A DNA stretch of 64,000 nt from Hemicentrotus pulcherrimus (GCA_003118195.1 BEXV01000153.1:252163-316162); one strand, 5' to 3'; shown: positions 1-13,280, counted from the stretch's first letter. Program-made: numbers and translations. Notes: generated from the letters alone by a model not told the origin.

Positions 1-1295
1 CTCTTTCTGTCTCTGTTTCTCTCCGACGCTTATATTTCCAAAACGGCGGTTACAGTTGAAATACCAGCTCTCCGTCTCTGTGGAATAGACCACCAATTAC
101 ATTTTCTTTTAATTACCACGATTGGAACACGAGATCTAATCAATGTCGAGAGACAACCTGCCACAAAATGGAAGAGCAAGAGAATGGAAATTTGAGTTCG
201 TCCGCTGCGAATGGTAGAGATTCTTTGGCGCGTTTAGGGAGAAACGTAATTCTCCGGTGAAAGGACGTAACTTCCATCAGCTTGATCAGTTCTTAGAACC
301 CACTGATTACGTACCCATACAGGGGACTGTACTTAGTCCAGACAACGGATTGTTCCTGTTTTAACCCGGTTCCCTCTCAGTCACGTTCTGTTCATACACT
401 GTGAGATTTCATATCGCGTCTACGTCATGTCTTTACCCCAAAGAACCGCATAGACACACTTTCAGAATAACCCCAAAGAGTTAGGTAGCATCTGGATCCA
501 GAAGTGAGAAATCTTGCTGTCGGCAACGGTTGAACCGTTCTTCATGGTTACACCATTTTGATTGCTGTTCAGAAACCAACCTTACAAGTTAGTGGATCAT
601 TTGGTTAAGGATTAGCAAGGAAGTGATGTCACTTGTTGTAGACAATTGACGTCTTTATACAATCTGTGTTATAACGATTGGTTTTGCTTATTATCATCTG
701 AGGTACTGGAAAGAATGCACTAACATTGAACTTTGAATGGATGAATGCATATCATAATGGCTTGCGTTGATTTGATAAAGTATTACAATCTTCAGATAAA
801 CTACCATTCTCTAGGTTCTGGGATACATGTATGCCAAGATATACTTCTTTAAACCACAACTTTCTCTTGAAATCATTCAGAACATAGCAAATTGTCTAAG
901 ATTTAAATGTGAAGAGAACTTGAGATTTGTTGAATTTTTTTTCTTCTGATCTTCGCAGAACAGCACTTTTAAACTAAGTAGTGAAATGCATCACAGGATA
1001 TAAACTCTAAAGTACCTGGATAAACAGGATAACATTCTGGACGAGAACCTTCTTTGTTATTCTTGAGAGTGGTAACTGCAGGATAAACCATTACTCTCAT
1101 AAAATATTCAAATTTTAAGTGGAAAAGTGTAAGCGCAGACACGGCTTAAAGCTAATTATAACTTCGACCATTCCTTGGAGATTCTTTTATTTTTCTCAGG
1201 ATTCGTTCCACACATCTAAAAAGGGAAAAAATGCCAACCTAAAGCTGTATACTTGTTGACAACATCGAAGAAAGAGCGAATTGGATAACTTCAAG
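1..1295 (+). other. possible untranslated exon or exons ending in a strong splice donor
   Basis: No long open frame is present. The stretch ends in CAAG/GTAAGT (exon end 1295, intron from 1296), close to the ideal animal donor. A pyrimidine-rich stretch at 1-25 could be the end of an upstream intron or a microsatellite. A possible partner acceptor (TTCATTTTCAG) ends at 7184, just upstream of the first candidate coding exon. Only the donor is directly visible. Whether 1-1295 is one exon, several, or none needs RNA evidence. Confidence 0.2.
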
Positions 1296-2651
1296 GTAAG
1301 TATTTATTAAAAGTACAGTTTACATCTTTTCCAGAAACCTTGCGACTTTGATTAATCGCTCCATGATACTAACTTTGCATCACACGGCTTCGTGATTTTC
1401 TAGTTAACATTTCTTTTAAATCACAATGCATGGTATTGCATGATTTGATAACAATCGATAAATTGTTTACACGATCGCCAAAACTTTCGAAAATCAATTC
1501 TAGGCACTTTCCATCATAGCCATGTCCATCACTAGTTGAAATATCCAAACAAAACATTAACATATCAAGTAATCGATACATGTTTTACACCGTATATAAT
1601 ATGCAATAATAACAAAAATAATATTACTACTAATAATATTAGGGATAATTAACCTTTTTTAAAAATAAAAATAGTATACCGATTGATATACACCAACAAA
1701 AAAATAGTGGCAAAGTATATTTGGTTTTGTCTTCGGTTTTATCGATGAAATATCTTCAAACACCTTTTCCCCGCTGTGTTAAAACGTTGCTTATGAATTG
1801 CTCTGTCCTTGTTTAATTTATAATAATATTATTCCCTAGAGTTATTTCAGGATGAATGTTTCATACAGCTCCCATTGGTGAAGTAGCTTCATACCAGTTA
1901 GATTGGTTGAATTCGAATAATGATGCATAATGTGAATAGTACATTTTGTTGTAATAACCCTTTATTCAACTCTCTTTATATTCATTGGGAATATGCGAAA
2001 GCCTAGCAAGGTGATGATACCCGAGTAAAGCTCAAAACAACATAGGGAGAACACAGGGAATAAGAGTAGAGGAAAGAGATTACAGAAAGAAGGTGTTTAA
2101 TAGTGCAAACAGAGAATGAATTATTACCAGGAAAAGGAAGATGACACAAACACATCATGTACTTATTTGAAGACGACAGGAGGAAAGGAACAGAAGAATA
2201 GACCACGTGAAAGGGTAATTTCATCTCTTCTCGTCCTATAGTGAATACATACCCCGACAGTACTTATTAATAGTATTGAATTCCGACTTTTTGTCCCAGA
2301 TAGAGCGCTGTAATTCAATTTAGCTCAATTTGACTTTGTTAACCCCAGGAACCCAAGCCAGCGAACTTTTTACATAATTCCATTAATATTTCGTTACCGT
2401 GTAGAAAGCCTCTTTATATTGCACGACTACCTTGAACCCCACGGGAGGGTTTGATTGTATTTGCCCTCTCTTCAGTCAACTACTTCAGAAAAATCTGAAC
2501 CTTTCCACAGGTATTAGTTTCTCCCTCTCGGTCATTCATTGGTCGCTGCCTCGATCAGGAGTTGTCCAGACAAACAGACACGCGAGGGCTGACTCAAATG
2601 TATGACATTTCACATGTAAAGGAATATCATAAGCAAAGGCATTGTTTTATA

Positions 2652-2672
2652 TATGCCACTCTCCACCCAGGT
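2652..2672 (+). repeat. SINE body relic
   Basis: The string 'tgccactctccacccaggtg' matches the body of the tRNA-SINE copies at 56775-57150 and 58330-58650, in the opposite orientation. No tRNA head or tail is seen beside it, so it is a short remnant. Confidence 0.45.
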
Positions 2673-3474
2673 GAAGTAGTTGATGTGAGCAAAAACATCT
2701 CTTATCTTAATGAAGACGCTTGATGATGTTAATAATAACATAGTGATTCCTGTACTTGTCCAATTTGATTATTTATTATTTTGACTATGTTTCTCCCAGA
2801 AGTTGAGATTTACATATTTGGCTGCGACATCTTGCAGACTCAAAATGGTTTAGATTTCGGTTTTCACCACCTCAAGCTAAAGAACCATTGTTTGTAGGAT
2901 TTCGTCGAAAAAGTGCCATAGCTTCTCCTTGGTTTTTTAATAAAAACCAGTCATGAAGATGAATTTTGTAAAGGAAGAGAATAAGATTTTGATAGTTGCA
3001 TGTTGTACCTCTTCTCTGACATCGGTCAGAGAGACCATTCATTGCAGAAGAAAAAAACATCTCTCTTTTAAAGAATCTTTTCATGCAAAACTTATTTAGT
3101 CTGGATAGGGCCTCAGCCTAGCAGGGACCTCCCGTCAATGCGCACCAGTTTGGTTCAAAAACACCAATGTTTACTGCCACTCTTTAACAAACTGTTTCAA
3201 GGATGTTGACCTTCATGTTATAGCTGACTGTGTCAAGGATATGCTGGAAATCCAGGTGCTTTTTTGTTACCTACTCTCATGGACGTTTTGTCCCATTTTC
3301 GCAGCTATGGCTAATTTTTCATATTGTAATATAATACAATCACAATTCCTCATAAAGATTATACTAGATGGAATAAAACTATTTCATCTTTGGCATATCA
3401 TTGGTTGATTATAGTAATACACTTCCACACCTCACAGGTCAAATCTGACGATTTTAGGGAAATATCGCTCTCCG

Positions 3475-3645
3475 TTTTATTTTCATTTTTTATTTTATTC
3501 TATTTTATTTTATTTATCTATCTTTTTTTGCTTTTTATTTATTCATTAATTATTATTATTATTTTTTATTTTTTATTTAATTATTTATTTATCTATTTTA
3601 TGTTTATTTATTTATTTTTTTTTTTTTTGGGGGGGGTGGGGGGCT
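3475..3645. repeat. T-rich low-complexity tract ending in poly-T and poly-G
   Basis: About 150 bases are built from TTTTA, TTTA and TTA units. A poly-T run then passes directly into a G-run broken by one T (about 3630-3643). Read on the minus strand it is a C-run followed by an A-rich AAATA-type tail, as some retroelement tails look, but no element body was recognised upstream of it. Confidence 0.6.
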
Positions 3646-5034
3646 ACAGTCGCCCCCGCCTTGAACGCCCAAATTTCTATTAGAGGTTAGGTTTCTTTGG
3701 TTCAGACGCATTTGTATTGGAGAGGGCTCGCATTGGGATATGTTGCCCATGAAGGCATGTATGTCGAATTTACTAAAAGGACTGATATTGTTCATGCCTA
3801 GCAAGGCTTGCTGGTACATGCTAGTAAGATAAAGTGATGATTTTCATATCTTTCCTGGCAATTAGCTAACGGTAAAATGTCATTAATATAGAATCCCCTA
3901 TCTATAGCTTTCCCACTATTTTCTACTCCCCAAGTAGTAGAATTTATGACCGTTTGTGTTACAAAATAAAAAGCAAAGTCATTTACAGTGTCAAAACCAT
4001 ACTTAAAAGCAGGGCGATAACATCTTTGGACATGCAACCAATTGATTGAATAATTTGACCCTCGATAACAGGTTTTATGTTTTAACTCCTTGTTTATGCG
4101 AGCTTGCACAATTAAATACATTGCTATTCAACTGAAGAAATAGCTCTCCTGTCTGACAGGTCATGCTGCAAGAAGAAAGATCCAGGATTTGCCGATTGGG
4201 GGGGGGGGGGGCTAAAATTTTAAATTTCAAAAGTCAATGGGACATGAGGGTTCCAATGAAAGAGCTAGTGATAACGAACGTCGGAGTGGATGTGTTTTTC
4301 GTTCAAACAAAAAAAAATAAAAATGAATTTTTAACGATTTTGGGGGGTTTAATTCCATAGGCTAACATGTTAGGCTGCTGACTCTGACGATAGGGGGCGT
4401 TGTGAAATGAGACTAAACAGAGCTATATGGTGTATGTGTTTGTTTTGAATGTTTCCTCAAACCCGTGTTAGTTTGTGTACACGCACTTATGTGGCACGTC
4501 TTGTCCCACATGTGAATGTGAACCTTAGTTTGAAACTACCTACATTTTGGATTATTTCAACTGCAAATAAAACTTTTCTTAGTATTCCTCTCGCCAAAAG
4601 TATAGATTAATTCAATCATGATTATAGAGAAACTGAGCAGAAATATATATATATTGTGATTGTGATTGTCGGGGGGGGGTGGGCTTTGGACGAATGGTCG
4701 CGTTCAAGTCAACCGACGCGACGCTACCCACCCTTCCGGCATAAGCCATGTTCACGTGACATCCAGCAGGACGGGACAGATTTCTTTTTCAAAAGCTCAC
4801 AGTTCACATCAATGATTATGTGCTACATCATCAACCTTTTCAAACCACTTGCACACAGTTTCTTTCCCAATACAGTCATATGACAACAGAGCTTTATCTG
4901 TTAAAGCCTGCCCATCATTCCGACTGTGTTCCTTTAAAAAGTGCGTGTGAAAACTTCTTACATTTGCGCAGTTTCAAAAACACTGAGGTACCATCTAACA
5001 AATTGAAAAGCAACAACATGTTTAAAAAGGGATA

Positions 5035-5470
5035 ATAACAGAATTATTAAACTAGCAAGCAATACAATTCGTCGACCTGAAGTTCACTCAAACAAATACT
5101 AGGGGTTTGTGTTTTTGTTTTCTTTCTCTCTGAGAAGACTGCAACCTTTTGATATCTTGTAATACAACAGAAGATCTCGTGCATGATTCCCGATTCATGA
5201 AGTCATGCCTGAGAAGTCACGTGAGAAAGAATTTATCGATTTCAAGCATTTCCCTGGAGTTACCTTGAGCCTTTCTTATGCTCACTATTTATAACAATTA
5301 ACTCTTCTGTTAAAAAAAGAAAGGTTTTTACCTTTTGTATTTAGTCTAATTCAAAGTCATAAACCATAGCAACCCCCCCCCCAAAAAAAAAAAAATAACA
5401 TAATTAATTATCATGCAAGCAACATTCGTCGACCTAAAGTTCACTCAAACAACTTCCAGGGGTGCCTATA
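5035..5470. repeat. direct duplication, two copies about 357 bp apart
   Basis: Copy 1 (about 5035-5115) and copy 2 (about 5392-5470) share 'attcgtcgacct', then 'aagttcactcaaacaa' and 'aggggt', with scattered differences. 'attcgtcgacct' starts at 5067 and 5424. A poly-C/poly-A run (about 5371-5395) lies just before the second copy. Confidence 0.6.
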
Positions 5471-5893
5471 TTAAAGTAAATGATTTTTCTTTCTATTTGA
5501 TGTAAATGCAGTGGATGTAAAAAAAAATGAAATTAAAGAGAAGACAGAACAACAACAATACCAATTGATGTAAAGTCTTCAACCAGATAAGAGGTTTCGC
5601 ATCAAAAAGAACCAAACAAAAAAGAAAAAAACCCAGATAGTTTAATCTGGCCGTCGTAGCTCATGGCCGATAATATTGTGGCGTAAAGTGGGATTTAACA
5701 AGGACCCTTTCTTTAATTTTACAAGTGTTAGGCGAAGGAGACGTGGAAATGTGGAAACTTTGTATCTATTCAAGTTTATTGCACCCTATTTCTAGTTCAG
5801 GCCCAAAACATGTGTCTGTGGCATTTTGAATGCCACTCATGCTGCGGCTTACTGCCACCCAATATGGAATTGGATAAGTTACAATCACTTAAA

Positions 5894-6025
5894 ACCTGCC
5901 AACACAGAATGTTCATTTAATGCCAGAGAGTTGAAGTGAGACTAAAGGTTAAACTCACCCACATATAACCTGCCACAAAAGAATGTTTAAAGAGTGCCAG
6001 AGATTTGCATTGAGACTAGGAATGT
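5894..6025. repeat. two-unit tandem repeat, period about 74 bp
   Basis: Both units read 'acctgcca', then 'agaatgtt', 'gtgccagaga' (or 'atgccagaga') and 'tgagacta'. They start at 5894 and 5968. No coding potential was seen. Confidence 0.55.
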
Positions 6026-7437
6026 TCCAAAAAGGATCGCTGCGGGACAATAACCGTTGTGTTTGTGAATTGCCTATGCAACGGTGCGTCAACTTGACAT
6101 ATGATATCATAGCAAATAGAAAAGGAAAAAAGGCAACTGAATAAAAGTCTTTTGTACCCCTCAAAACGTACCGTTGTATGCTGAATGGATAGGAATGAAA
6201 ACTATTATAGGCTCACCTGGGAATAATGATCAAGTGGTTTTGGGGAGCGGGGTAGCATTATCATGTTGTGACTCGATGGTCCTACACCATTGAGTTTGGT
6301 CTTTCTTCGTTCTGGATCCAGCAATAATGAGATCTCCACTTCACATTGCGCAGGCCCACTAGTGAGCCTTGTTATTCACGCTTTCTAACAAAAAATATAG
6401 TTACATCAAATATTTCTCTCTCTTCTAATGGTTGTCACAACGCTTTTAATACTGACACTTCGTGGGCTTCGCGGGTGAGCGGAGTTTGGGTGAATGGTGA
6501 CCCGGTGAACATGGACTAGCAAGATCTACGTTTTCGTTAAAAGGCTTACCTCTCTACTCTCCATGCCGTTATATCTTATGTTTGCGATCAGCTGAACGTA
6601 CTTGACATCAAATGAATTATGAACTCAACTGAACGATTAGATGACAACCTAATAATCGGTTGTATTTTATAGTTCATGTGAGCGTATAATGAGATGCACG
6701 TTTTATGCGAACTTATTCAGACTTCTTCTAAACCTGGAAAAGCTCGACCCTAGACTATTACATAAACCTGATATTTTTAACTGCTTCTCTGATATAGTTC
6801 TTTATTAATAGTTTTACTTCTAAACCTACATCTCATCTTGTGTACCTCATGTTTGATTTGTAGGCCTGTTTCGCCATCCCCAACACCTAAACTAAAACGC
6901 TAAAATCAAATTTCAGTCTCAAGAACTTTGATCTCGTTATATTTAACGATTATTGATGGGGCAAACACTGCTCGACGTTAATCACTATATCGTTTTCTAC
7001 CGAACTGCGTTTTATATGCGTCAGATAAAATATGTAGGTAGAGATAACGATTTATGAAGAAAACTTGCACACTTGTACCAAAAGCCAGCAGCGAAACTCT
7101 TTGCATTATACCATCCCCTGTGTCACATTGTGGGATAATTGATCAGTGCGCATGTTCAGACCGAGTTGATGAGTTCATTTTCAGCGTTGGATCCTAAGAA
7201 AGTTGAATCTGCTATCGATACGAGGTAAATCTTTCGATTATTTCACCTTCCTAGCAAGTTTGGACCGAACGCACCAACTTTTCGTTTTGAATACTGTGTC
7301 AAATTTCGACATTTCATGCCAATATTCAACAACTTTGATCAGACTTCGTTCTTTTGATCTCAAAACGGAGGGACTTGGACTGGTGCTATCATTATATCAA
7401 GGAGCTAAACTGGGGACTGACATTTTGATTTGTCACG

Positions 7438-7538
7438 ATGGCAACTGAAGGAGTGGAGAATGATGCTTTCGAGGAGGAGCATGCTGGTCCTTCTTATGAG
7501 ATGAAAGATGGACAGCATAAAGAGGCTGATGATCTAAG
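7438..7538 (+). CDS. candidate first coding exon A (partial gene), product unknown
   Basis: An ATG in strong start context (A at -3, G at +4) opens 33 codons plus two bases. The frame then reads straight into AAG/GTAGGT, a good donor, with the intron starting at 7539. The peptide begins MATEGVENDAFEEEH and is strongly acidic and hydrophilic, with no hydrophobic segment. It therefore suggests a cytosolic N-terminus and neither a signal peptide nor a membrane helix. Codon use looks coding, rich in GAG, GAT and GCT and unlike the AT-rich surroundings. It ends in the same codon phase as the segments at 22789-22850 and 29305-29360. I do not recognise the protein. An acidic disordered start is common in multipass transporters and many other families, so no function is claimed. 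A chance ATG-to-donor run is the main alternative. Confidence 0.5.
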
Positions 7539-7605
7539 GTAGGTTAAGCATGGTCAAAGTCTTTAGTAATAGTAGGGCAAACGAAAGCATAGTTATGTAC
7601 AACTC

Positions 7606-7767
7606 GGGGCGTTTCATCAACATTTATCCGCCAACAACTGTCAGCGGCTCAGCGCTGACTAAATTTGACCAATCAGAGGCCTAGAAAAATAGTCGGTGAC
7701 AATAACATTCTCTGTGAAAACGATATTAATAGGTGAAAAACACCGACTTTGTTTTATGAAACGCCCC
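7606..7767. mobile_element. MITE with GGGGCGTTTCAT termini
   Basis: The left end GGGGCGTTTCAT (7606-7617) is mirrored exactly by ATGAAACGCCCC (7756-7767). Just inside are 'actgtcagcggc' and 'gctgactaaatttgaccaatcag', a body style common in small DNA elements of marine invertebrates. It is about 162 bp with no open frame, so non-autonomous. The right end runs into a longer C-run, so the boundary and target duplication are uncertain. It lies only 68 bp inside the intron that would follow candidate exon A. Confidence 0.7.
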
Positions 7768-9221
7768 CCCCCCTGGTTTTCATCACGTCACCCTAAGTGG
7801 CAAATGTTGTTTAAGTAGGTTGTGTAATTTGTGTTTTTGTGTAATGAAAGAAAAACAATACGATATTTGGAGGGGCGCGGAGTGCTGAACTTAAGCACTA
7901 TATTAATTTTCCCCATCTCCGATTCTTTGTTAGTGAGAAAGGGCAGTACTTCTTTTCCTCCAATGTTCGAAAAATGCCTCGAAATTTATATGTTTAATAC
8001 CTAGAGAAAAAGTAAGAACATTCTAAAATGAGCTATTAGAATTAAATTGAAATTTCTAATTTATTATACAAAATATATTTGTGTGAGGTAAATAACCATG
8101 ATAATCGTAAAAATAACGAAACGGGTTGTATCAGTTGATACTTTCGTACTTTGTGTAGTCAGAGAGATATGAAATATCAACATTTTATCCCGAGTTTTTA
8201 TTATCTGACCATTCAATCATTAGTTTTTCACTTCCAGGAGTCACGCAGACTGCTCATTCTCGCGTTTAAATGTATTTGCTTTAACATAACTATCTCTACT
8301 GAACCTTAAACAAATAAAGCAAATATTGTGATGTGTCCCAGAGTGAGGAAATAAAATTGCCAACAATTTAATTTGTTTATATTTACATGTGGTCAAACAT
8401 TGAACCAATTATTTATCAATAATAATTGTGTAGTGATTGTTTATTAACGCATGGTGTATCCCTCAAAGAGAAACAAGGCCACTTTCCTAATGACTGAAGA
8501 ATAGTCTAATCTAGTCATGCTGTGGTCCACCATTTTCCCTCAGTGTTAATGTAGTTCAATCTTTAGCAAATGAATGAGAAATCAAATTACCTTTCTTGTA
8601 TATCGTTTGGAATAGCAATGGTAACGTCCTCATGCTTTCCGCATTATTATACTCAGGCGGACGGATATTATTTTTAATGAATACATATAATCATAAGATA
8701 ATGTATTAAAGGCAGACTTAACTACTTCAGCCAGAAGGGATTAGACCGCCCAGCGAGCCATCGAGGTCACTGTCATAGGTGGCTATCTCGTTCAGCTCTC
8801 ATTTAACATAAGAAAAAGAGGATCATGGGGGACCAACAGGCACCGATAGGGGAAGTTTTCTATGTAGAGTGAGCAAGTAGCTACAAGTAGGACAGTGTGA
8901 CTTTAATAGTTCACCGATCCTTCTGGGGGTAAACAAATAATAATACTGACATATACCTGCTGGTTATTCTCATTCTAAATGTGTTTCGATTTCTTTAAAC
9001 ATGATTTAGTCGCAATATGATATCTGTACTCTCTCTGCGTCATGCACATAAATCAAAATGGCATCCCCTTGTTTCCCATCAGCAAAAATAACTATTTCAA
9101 GCCTGCAGTATCATCTTTCAGCGAATTTTGTTTTTACCATCACTTTAAAAGAGTCTATATATAAACATTCTATATCAAACGAATGGTGTGATAAAATAGC
9201 GATTGAAGTGATTTGCCACAC
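7768..9221. other. gene-free stretch with one dispersed repeat
   Basis: AT-rich DNA with no recognised gene. The only structure seen is the dispersed repeat at 8738-8852. Confidence 0.5.
8738..8852. repeat. dispersed repeat copy 1 (partner at 18838-18944)
   Basis: It shares 'gggatta', 'gtcactg', 'ggctatctc', 'agctctca', 'ttaacataagaaaa' and 'gaggatcatgggg' with 18838-18944 in the same order and orientation, at roughly three-quarters identity by eye. No terminal inverted repeat was seen, so the class is unknown. Confidence 0.6.
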
Positions 9222-9536
9222 TGTGAAAAGGTTGGGCAATATTTTTTCAACACTTTGCCCAACGTTTTGCCAATAGTCAACCGAACCATCTATTGGGCAA
9301 TATTTTGCCCACTGGTATTGGTACATGTAAGTACCCTACTTCACACGTGCATAATTGTTTCGTGTTTTGACCAAAATTTGGGCAAAGATATGACCCTTCA
9401 ACTGCCCGACTACGTACGTAGCCCACTTGTTGCGAACATCTTGACCAACTGTTGGGCAAAATACGAAAATATTGCCCAATAGATGGTTGGGTTGACTATT
9501 GGCAAAGTGTTGGAAAATATTGCCCAACCTTTCACA
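9222..9536. mobile_element. large hairpin MITE, arms of about 85 bp
   Basis: The left arm (about 9222-9311) starts TGTGAAAAGGTTGGGCAAT. It is mirrored by the right arm (about 9453-9536), which ends ATTGCCCAACCTTTCACA. Both arms carry 'ccatctattgggcaatatttt' and 'gccaatagtcaacc'. The left arm has about a dozen extra bases ('cccaacgttttg'), probably a slippage duplication. The middle of about 140 bp contains another small palindrome (tacgtacgta). No long frame encodes a transposase. Open frames on both strands here are only a by-product of the palindrome. No clear target duplication was found. Confidence 0.7.
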
Positions 9537-9690
9537 TAAAACGGATTCTGCACGTATTGTTCATGGTTTCGAAGCAGGTTCAGAATCGAATCAAATAAAC
9601 CCCTTTCCTTATTCTATCATTTACATGATAGGATGAGGAATGGGAGAGTGAGACGGAGCAGTGTACTTATGATGACAGCAATAACAATAA

Positions 9691-9721
9691 TGATAGTGAT
9701 AATAATAATAATAATAATATA
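9691..9721. repeat. (AAT)n microsatellite
   Basis: About eight AAT units, preceded by imperfect GATAGTGAT units. Confidence 0.8.
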
Positions 9722-10219
9722 TCTTGTTTACCCAAGGTGGCCTTGCCAGTATTAATACTGTTCTCCCTGAGCGATCTGCAATCATATTTGTTGTCACAAA
9801 ACCAGCAACAAGTCGAATGGCGTGATTTACAGTCAAAGCTCAATTACGGTGTATTTGATCAGTTGGATCAAATAATTGTTTTTATATTTCCTGGAAGAGT
9901 ATCCTTTCTTCTATCTAATTTGAAGCACCAACACATCTAGAAAAACAATTTTTGTGCTGGGAATGTTTTGTTGGCTTGTGTTTCTTTGATTTTAGGTTTT
10001 TTGCAGTGGGTATTATTTTTAGAGACCCTGCCTGCTCGTGTCATTTCAATATGCAATAACTTTTTTATAAGAGTGAGCTTTTGCATTGATACTTAGACAA
10101 AATAAAGGACAGAATATTCATACTTTGTGAGCAAACTGTCAGGACAATCTGATAATCTTTTCATATGAATTGCTATAGAGGTCGAATCTCCATTTTGTCA
10201 CCTTGCACAATACTTGGAT

Positions 10220-10237
10220 CATGGACCTAGGTCCATG
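10220..10237. repeat. perfect 18-bp palindrome
   Basis: CATGGACCTAGGTCCATG equals its own reverse complement. No larger inverted repeat was traced around it. Confidence 0.75.
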
Positions 10238-11800
10238 CTCGGATAGACACAGTGCCTAATTAGACTACAGGCTATAAAACCCCTTTCTAGCTTTTTTCAA
10301 GTAACATTTATACAGTGCATTCTCCTCCTTTTGTCCAAATACTCTTTTGGAATCAGACCTGTACTGCATTTTTGGCGACTTTTTGTTGGTTTTGTGGTTC
10401 AGCGTCACATTTGCCAAAAACGAAAAAAAAGATATAATTTTCAACATTTTCCCTTTGTTTTTATTGTTAGAGTTTTTGTCCTGGTTTCGGGCAGTCATTC
10501 GGTCATGGAGGTTGAGATAGATACAAAATTTAAAGACATTTTTGAAATGCAAGGAAAGAATTTCATTCTCTAGATTTCAAAATACAACATTCAGTTCGTG
10601 TTTATTATTCCCTATCAAACAATGGCAGTTCTAAATGTTTGGAGTGATCTTCTGATGTGAACTTCTGAGTGTGAGAGATCGCAGGAAAATAAACAATTCG
10701 TCTGTTTGGAACCAAAAGGGAGGCAACTCTGTGATAAAGTCTATGAGTTAGCGGCCTTATGGCTCCAAACACATTCTCCCCCGGATCTCGTAAATTCATT
10801 TCTCCTTCTTTCTCATGGAGAATCATGGCTGCTGCCCCTTACGTATTGAAATGTTGTCAGGTTTATAGAAGGAACGAATACAACTATAGTGTTTCAAGCA
10901 TACGACATTTGGAAAAGATGAAAACGGGAATTATAGAAAATCTTTAAAAGAAGTAACACAAGTTTTGGATCAATTTCTTCAGAATTTGCAATGCCACCAG
11001 TTTGGTGAATGCGAAAAGAAAGTTTAAAATGCTTCCTAATAATAAAAACTTTAACATTTGTATCCATTGAAAACACCAACCACATCAATAATGATAATTA
11101 TCATGAAGATATTGAAATTGAGATAATAATAACAATGATAGAAGAATGAGAAAAGAGAAAGAGCAAAAGACTGAAAGGGGGGACCCCAGTTCATTTCATA
11201 CGATATGAAGACGATTTTGGCATTGAAGGTAACCCATTCTTTATTTTTGAAAACGTATTTTTAAGAAAGATTCAAACGAGGTGTAGAAAAGTTCTTTATG
11301 TTTCACCAAAATATGTTGTAAATTATCAATTATCCGGCGTACTGTTCATTCTTATGTATATGGGAAACCAGCGTGATTAATATCAGAATCAATACTTTTA
11401 AAATCGGGATATCTAAGAGGAATTTTAAAGAGGGTCTGAATTGTAACCACCAGTTTCGCTTTCTGGCGATGTAATCTTTAGAAGATCGCAAAAAAAAAAA
11501 AAATCAAAATCAAAAATTCATCTAACATGTATATAGCCAATGTGATAGCCTTTACGTCACCTGTAGAAATATGGGAACATGACGATGACCATTGTATGAT
11601 TCAAAGTTTTCAAACATAGTTTCGGTGTAAAGTTGATTTCATGAAAATCGGTACGATCAGGTTGGCAACTCACGTAGTTATTGCTCATGCACTAGCATAA
11701 GAAGCTACATTTGAACATCAACTATCCCTCTTTAACATGCGTCTGCTATAAATGTGATATATTGAAAGAGCTTATGTATGCCGTGCTCTTGACGCCACAT

Positions 11801-12140
11801 GAGAAAAGGATATTAGCCCCCGGACCACGGCCAAAGAACAAATTTGGGGCAGAGGACATGCCGTTAAACATTCCGAATGATACAGGTGTTGGGAGGAAGC
11901 TCACGTTCGTGTGGAGAGCCTATGGTGGTCTGACCAAGATCCCAATTACCTGCGAGACCGACACCAGACCGACGACAGACCGAATATAACATGACATTAC
12001 CACGGAATGGCCAAGAATCGGTAAGTTTTGATTCGGTTTAGCGATGTGACTGAGAAATGTCACCTGAGTCGTACTTTGGACTGAATCCGAACCGACTCCG
12101 AAAGAAACCGACCGATTACAGCATTTCCATGTAATGTAAC
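11801..12140. repeat. ACCGA-rich segment, possible old repeat
   Basis: Short units such as 'gaccgac', 'cagaccga' and 'aaccgac' recur at about 11949-11986 and again at 12088-12117. The composition differs from the AT-rich flanks. 'ggtttagcgatgtgactg' faintly resembles the end of the MITE at 14268-14397. No gene was recognised in it. Confidence 0.3.
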
Positions 12141-12773
12141 GTTTTGTTTGGTATGCTTTCGGTATTTTAGGTGTGACTATATTTTTAAGCCATTAAGATA
12201 TTATGAACATAATGGTACAATTTCATTCTAAAAGCAGCTGAACAGAAGGTAATTTGGTAATGGTACCATTACCTCCAATTCACCAGTGGAAAAATGTATA
12301 TACCGTAGGCCTAACCATTGTTATAAATGGTTTCACTGTCACACGTTTATGCTTTGATTATTTCATTTTCATTTTCTTTGGAGGCACTAATTTTCTAATT
12401 TTTGTACATTTTCCTTTTTCCAAACCTCCAAATTATCATTAGTAGTTACCCCCGTTTCTATCACAGCATATTAACTGAAAAATTATGATTATAAAAAAAG
12501 ATGTTCCGAAGCCAAAAGGGTATTGAAGAAGAAAAAAATATCTTTTGATAAATACCCTATTGTACTGTGGAAGAATTGTCAATATAAAAAGGAAATTTAA
12601 AAATGTGAAAAGAAGAGAGACAATGAGTCATGAACGAAAGGCTCAGAATATTTGTGAATATTCAATCAATTGCAATTATATGTACTATGGTCAAGAGAGA
12701 CGGTCTATTTTTAGTCTTAAGAAGAAAATATGTCTTCAGGTGAAGTCTTCAACTTTGACCAGTTTCATTCGTA

Positions 12774-13280
12774 GAGCTCACGGTACTCATCTAAATGTTT
12801 GCAGAAATAATCATTGAATGTCGTCCAATCTTGCCTAATGACTTCACCTCGTGGTCAATTGCACACTGCCTTACGATGTTGAATGAACGATAATATATGC
12901 TCAACCAACTATGGCGCTTTATGTTGAAGTTAATGTATTGCGTCACTATCATATGTTGTTTTATATAAGACGAGGTTTCGTAGGTACTCATCATAATTGC
13001 ACATTACTGTAAACGTATTAATTGTATGTACATGTAAATGTAATCTGAAAAAAAGAAAGACAGTCTACTGCAGTCTTAGCCCAAAAACACATCTTTTCTT
13101 TTTTTCAACCAAGCAGTTGTCGAGCGCAAGGTACACTTTAAATGTTTGCAGAAGGAATTATTGAATGTTGTTCAATCTTGCTTTTCAACGCCACCTCGTG
13201 GCCAATTCAACACTGCCTCGCGATTTGGGATTTTGCAACGACTTACGGTCTATGACCGGTGCTATATGACGCTTTCTGTG
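12774..13280. repeat. direct duplication, two copies about 347 bp apart
   Basis: Copy 1 (about 12774-12925) and copy 2 (about 13119-13280) share 'aaatgtttgcagaa', 'attgaatg', 'caatcttgc', 'cacctcgtgg' and 'acactgcct', then 'gcgcttt' or 'gacgcttt'. 'aaatgtttgcag' starts at 12793 and 13140. No inverted ends were seen. Confidence 0.6.

Larger units (their letters stand above)
1296..7184. other. gene-free stretch, possible 5' intron
   Basis: No coding region was recognised. It holds a SINE relic (2652-2672), a long T-rich low-complexity tract (3475-3645), poly-G runs near 4198-4211 and 4669-4678, a duplicated segment (5035-5115 and 5392-5470) and a 74-bp two-unit tandem repeat (5894-6025). A minus-strand open frame of 107 codons at 3798-4121 has no recognisable domain and is probably chance. 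Confidence 0.5.

Noticed and set aside
3798..4121. Minus-strand 107-codon frame
   Set aside because: No known motif; ends near an A/T-rich low-complexity tract. Could be an unknown repeat fragment, but nothing supports a gene.
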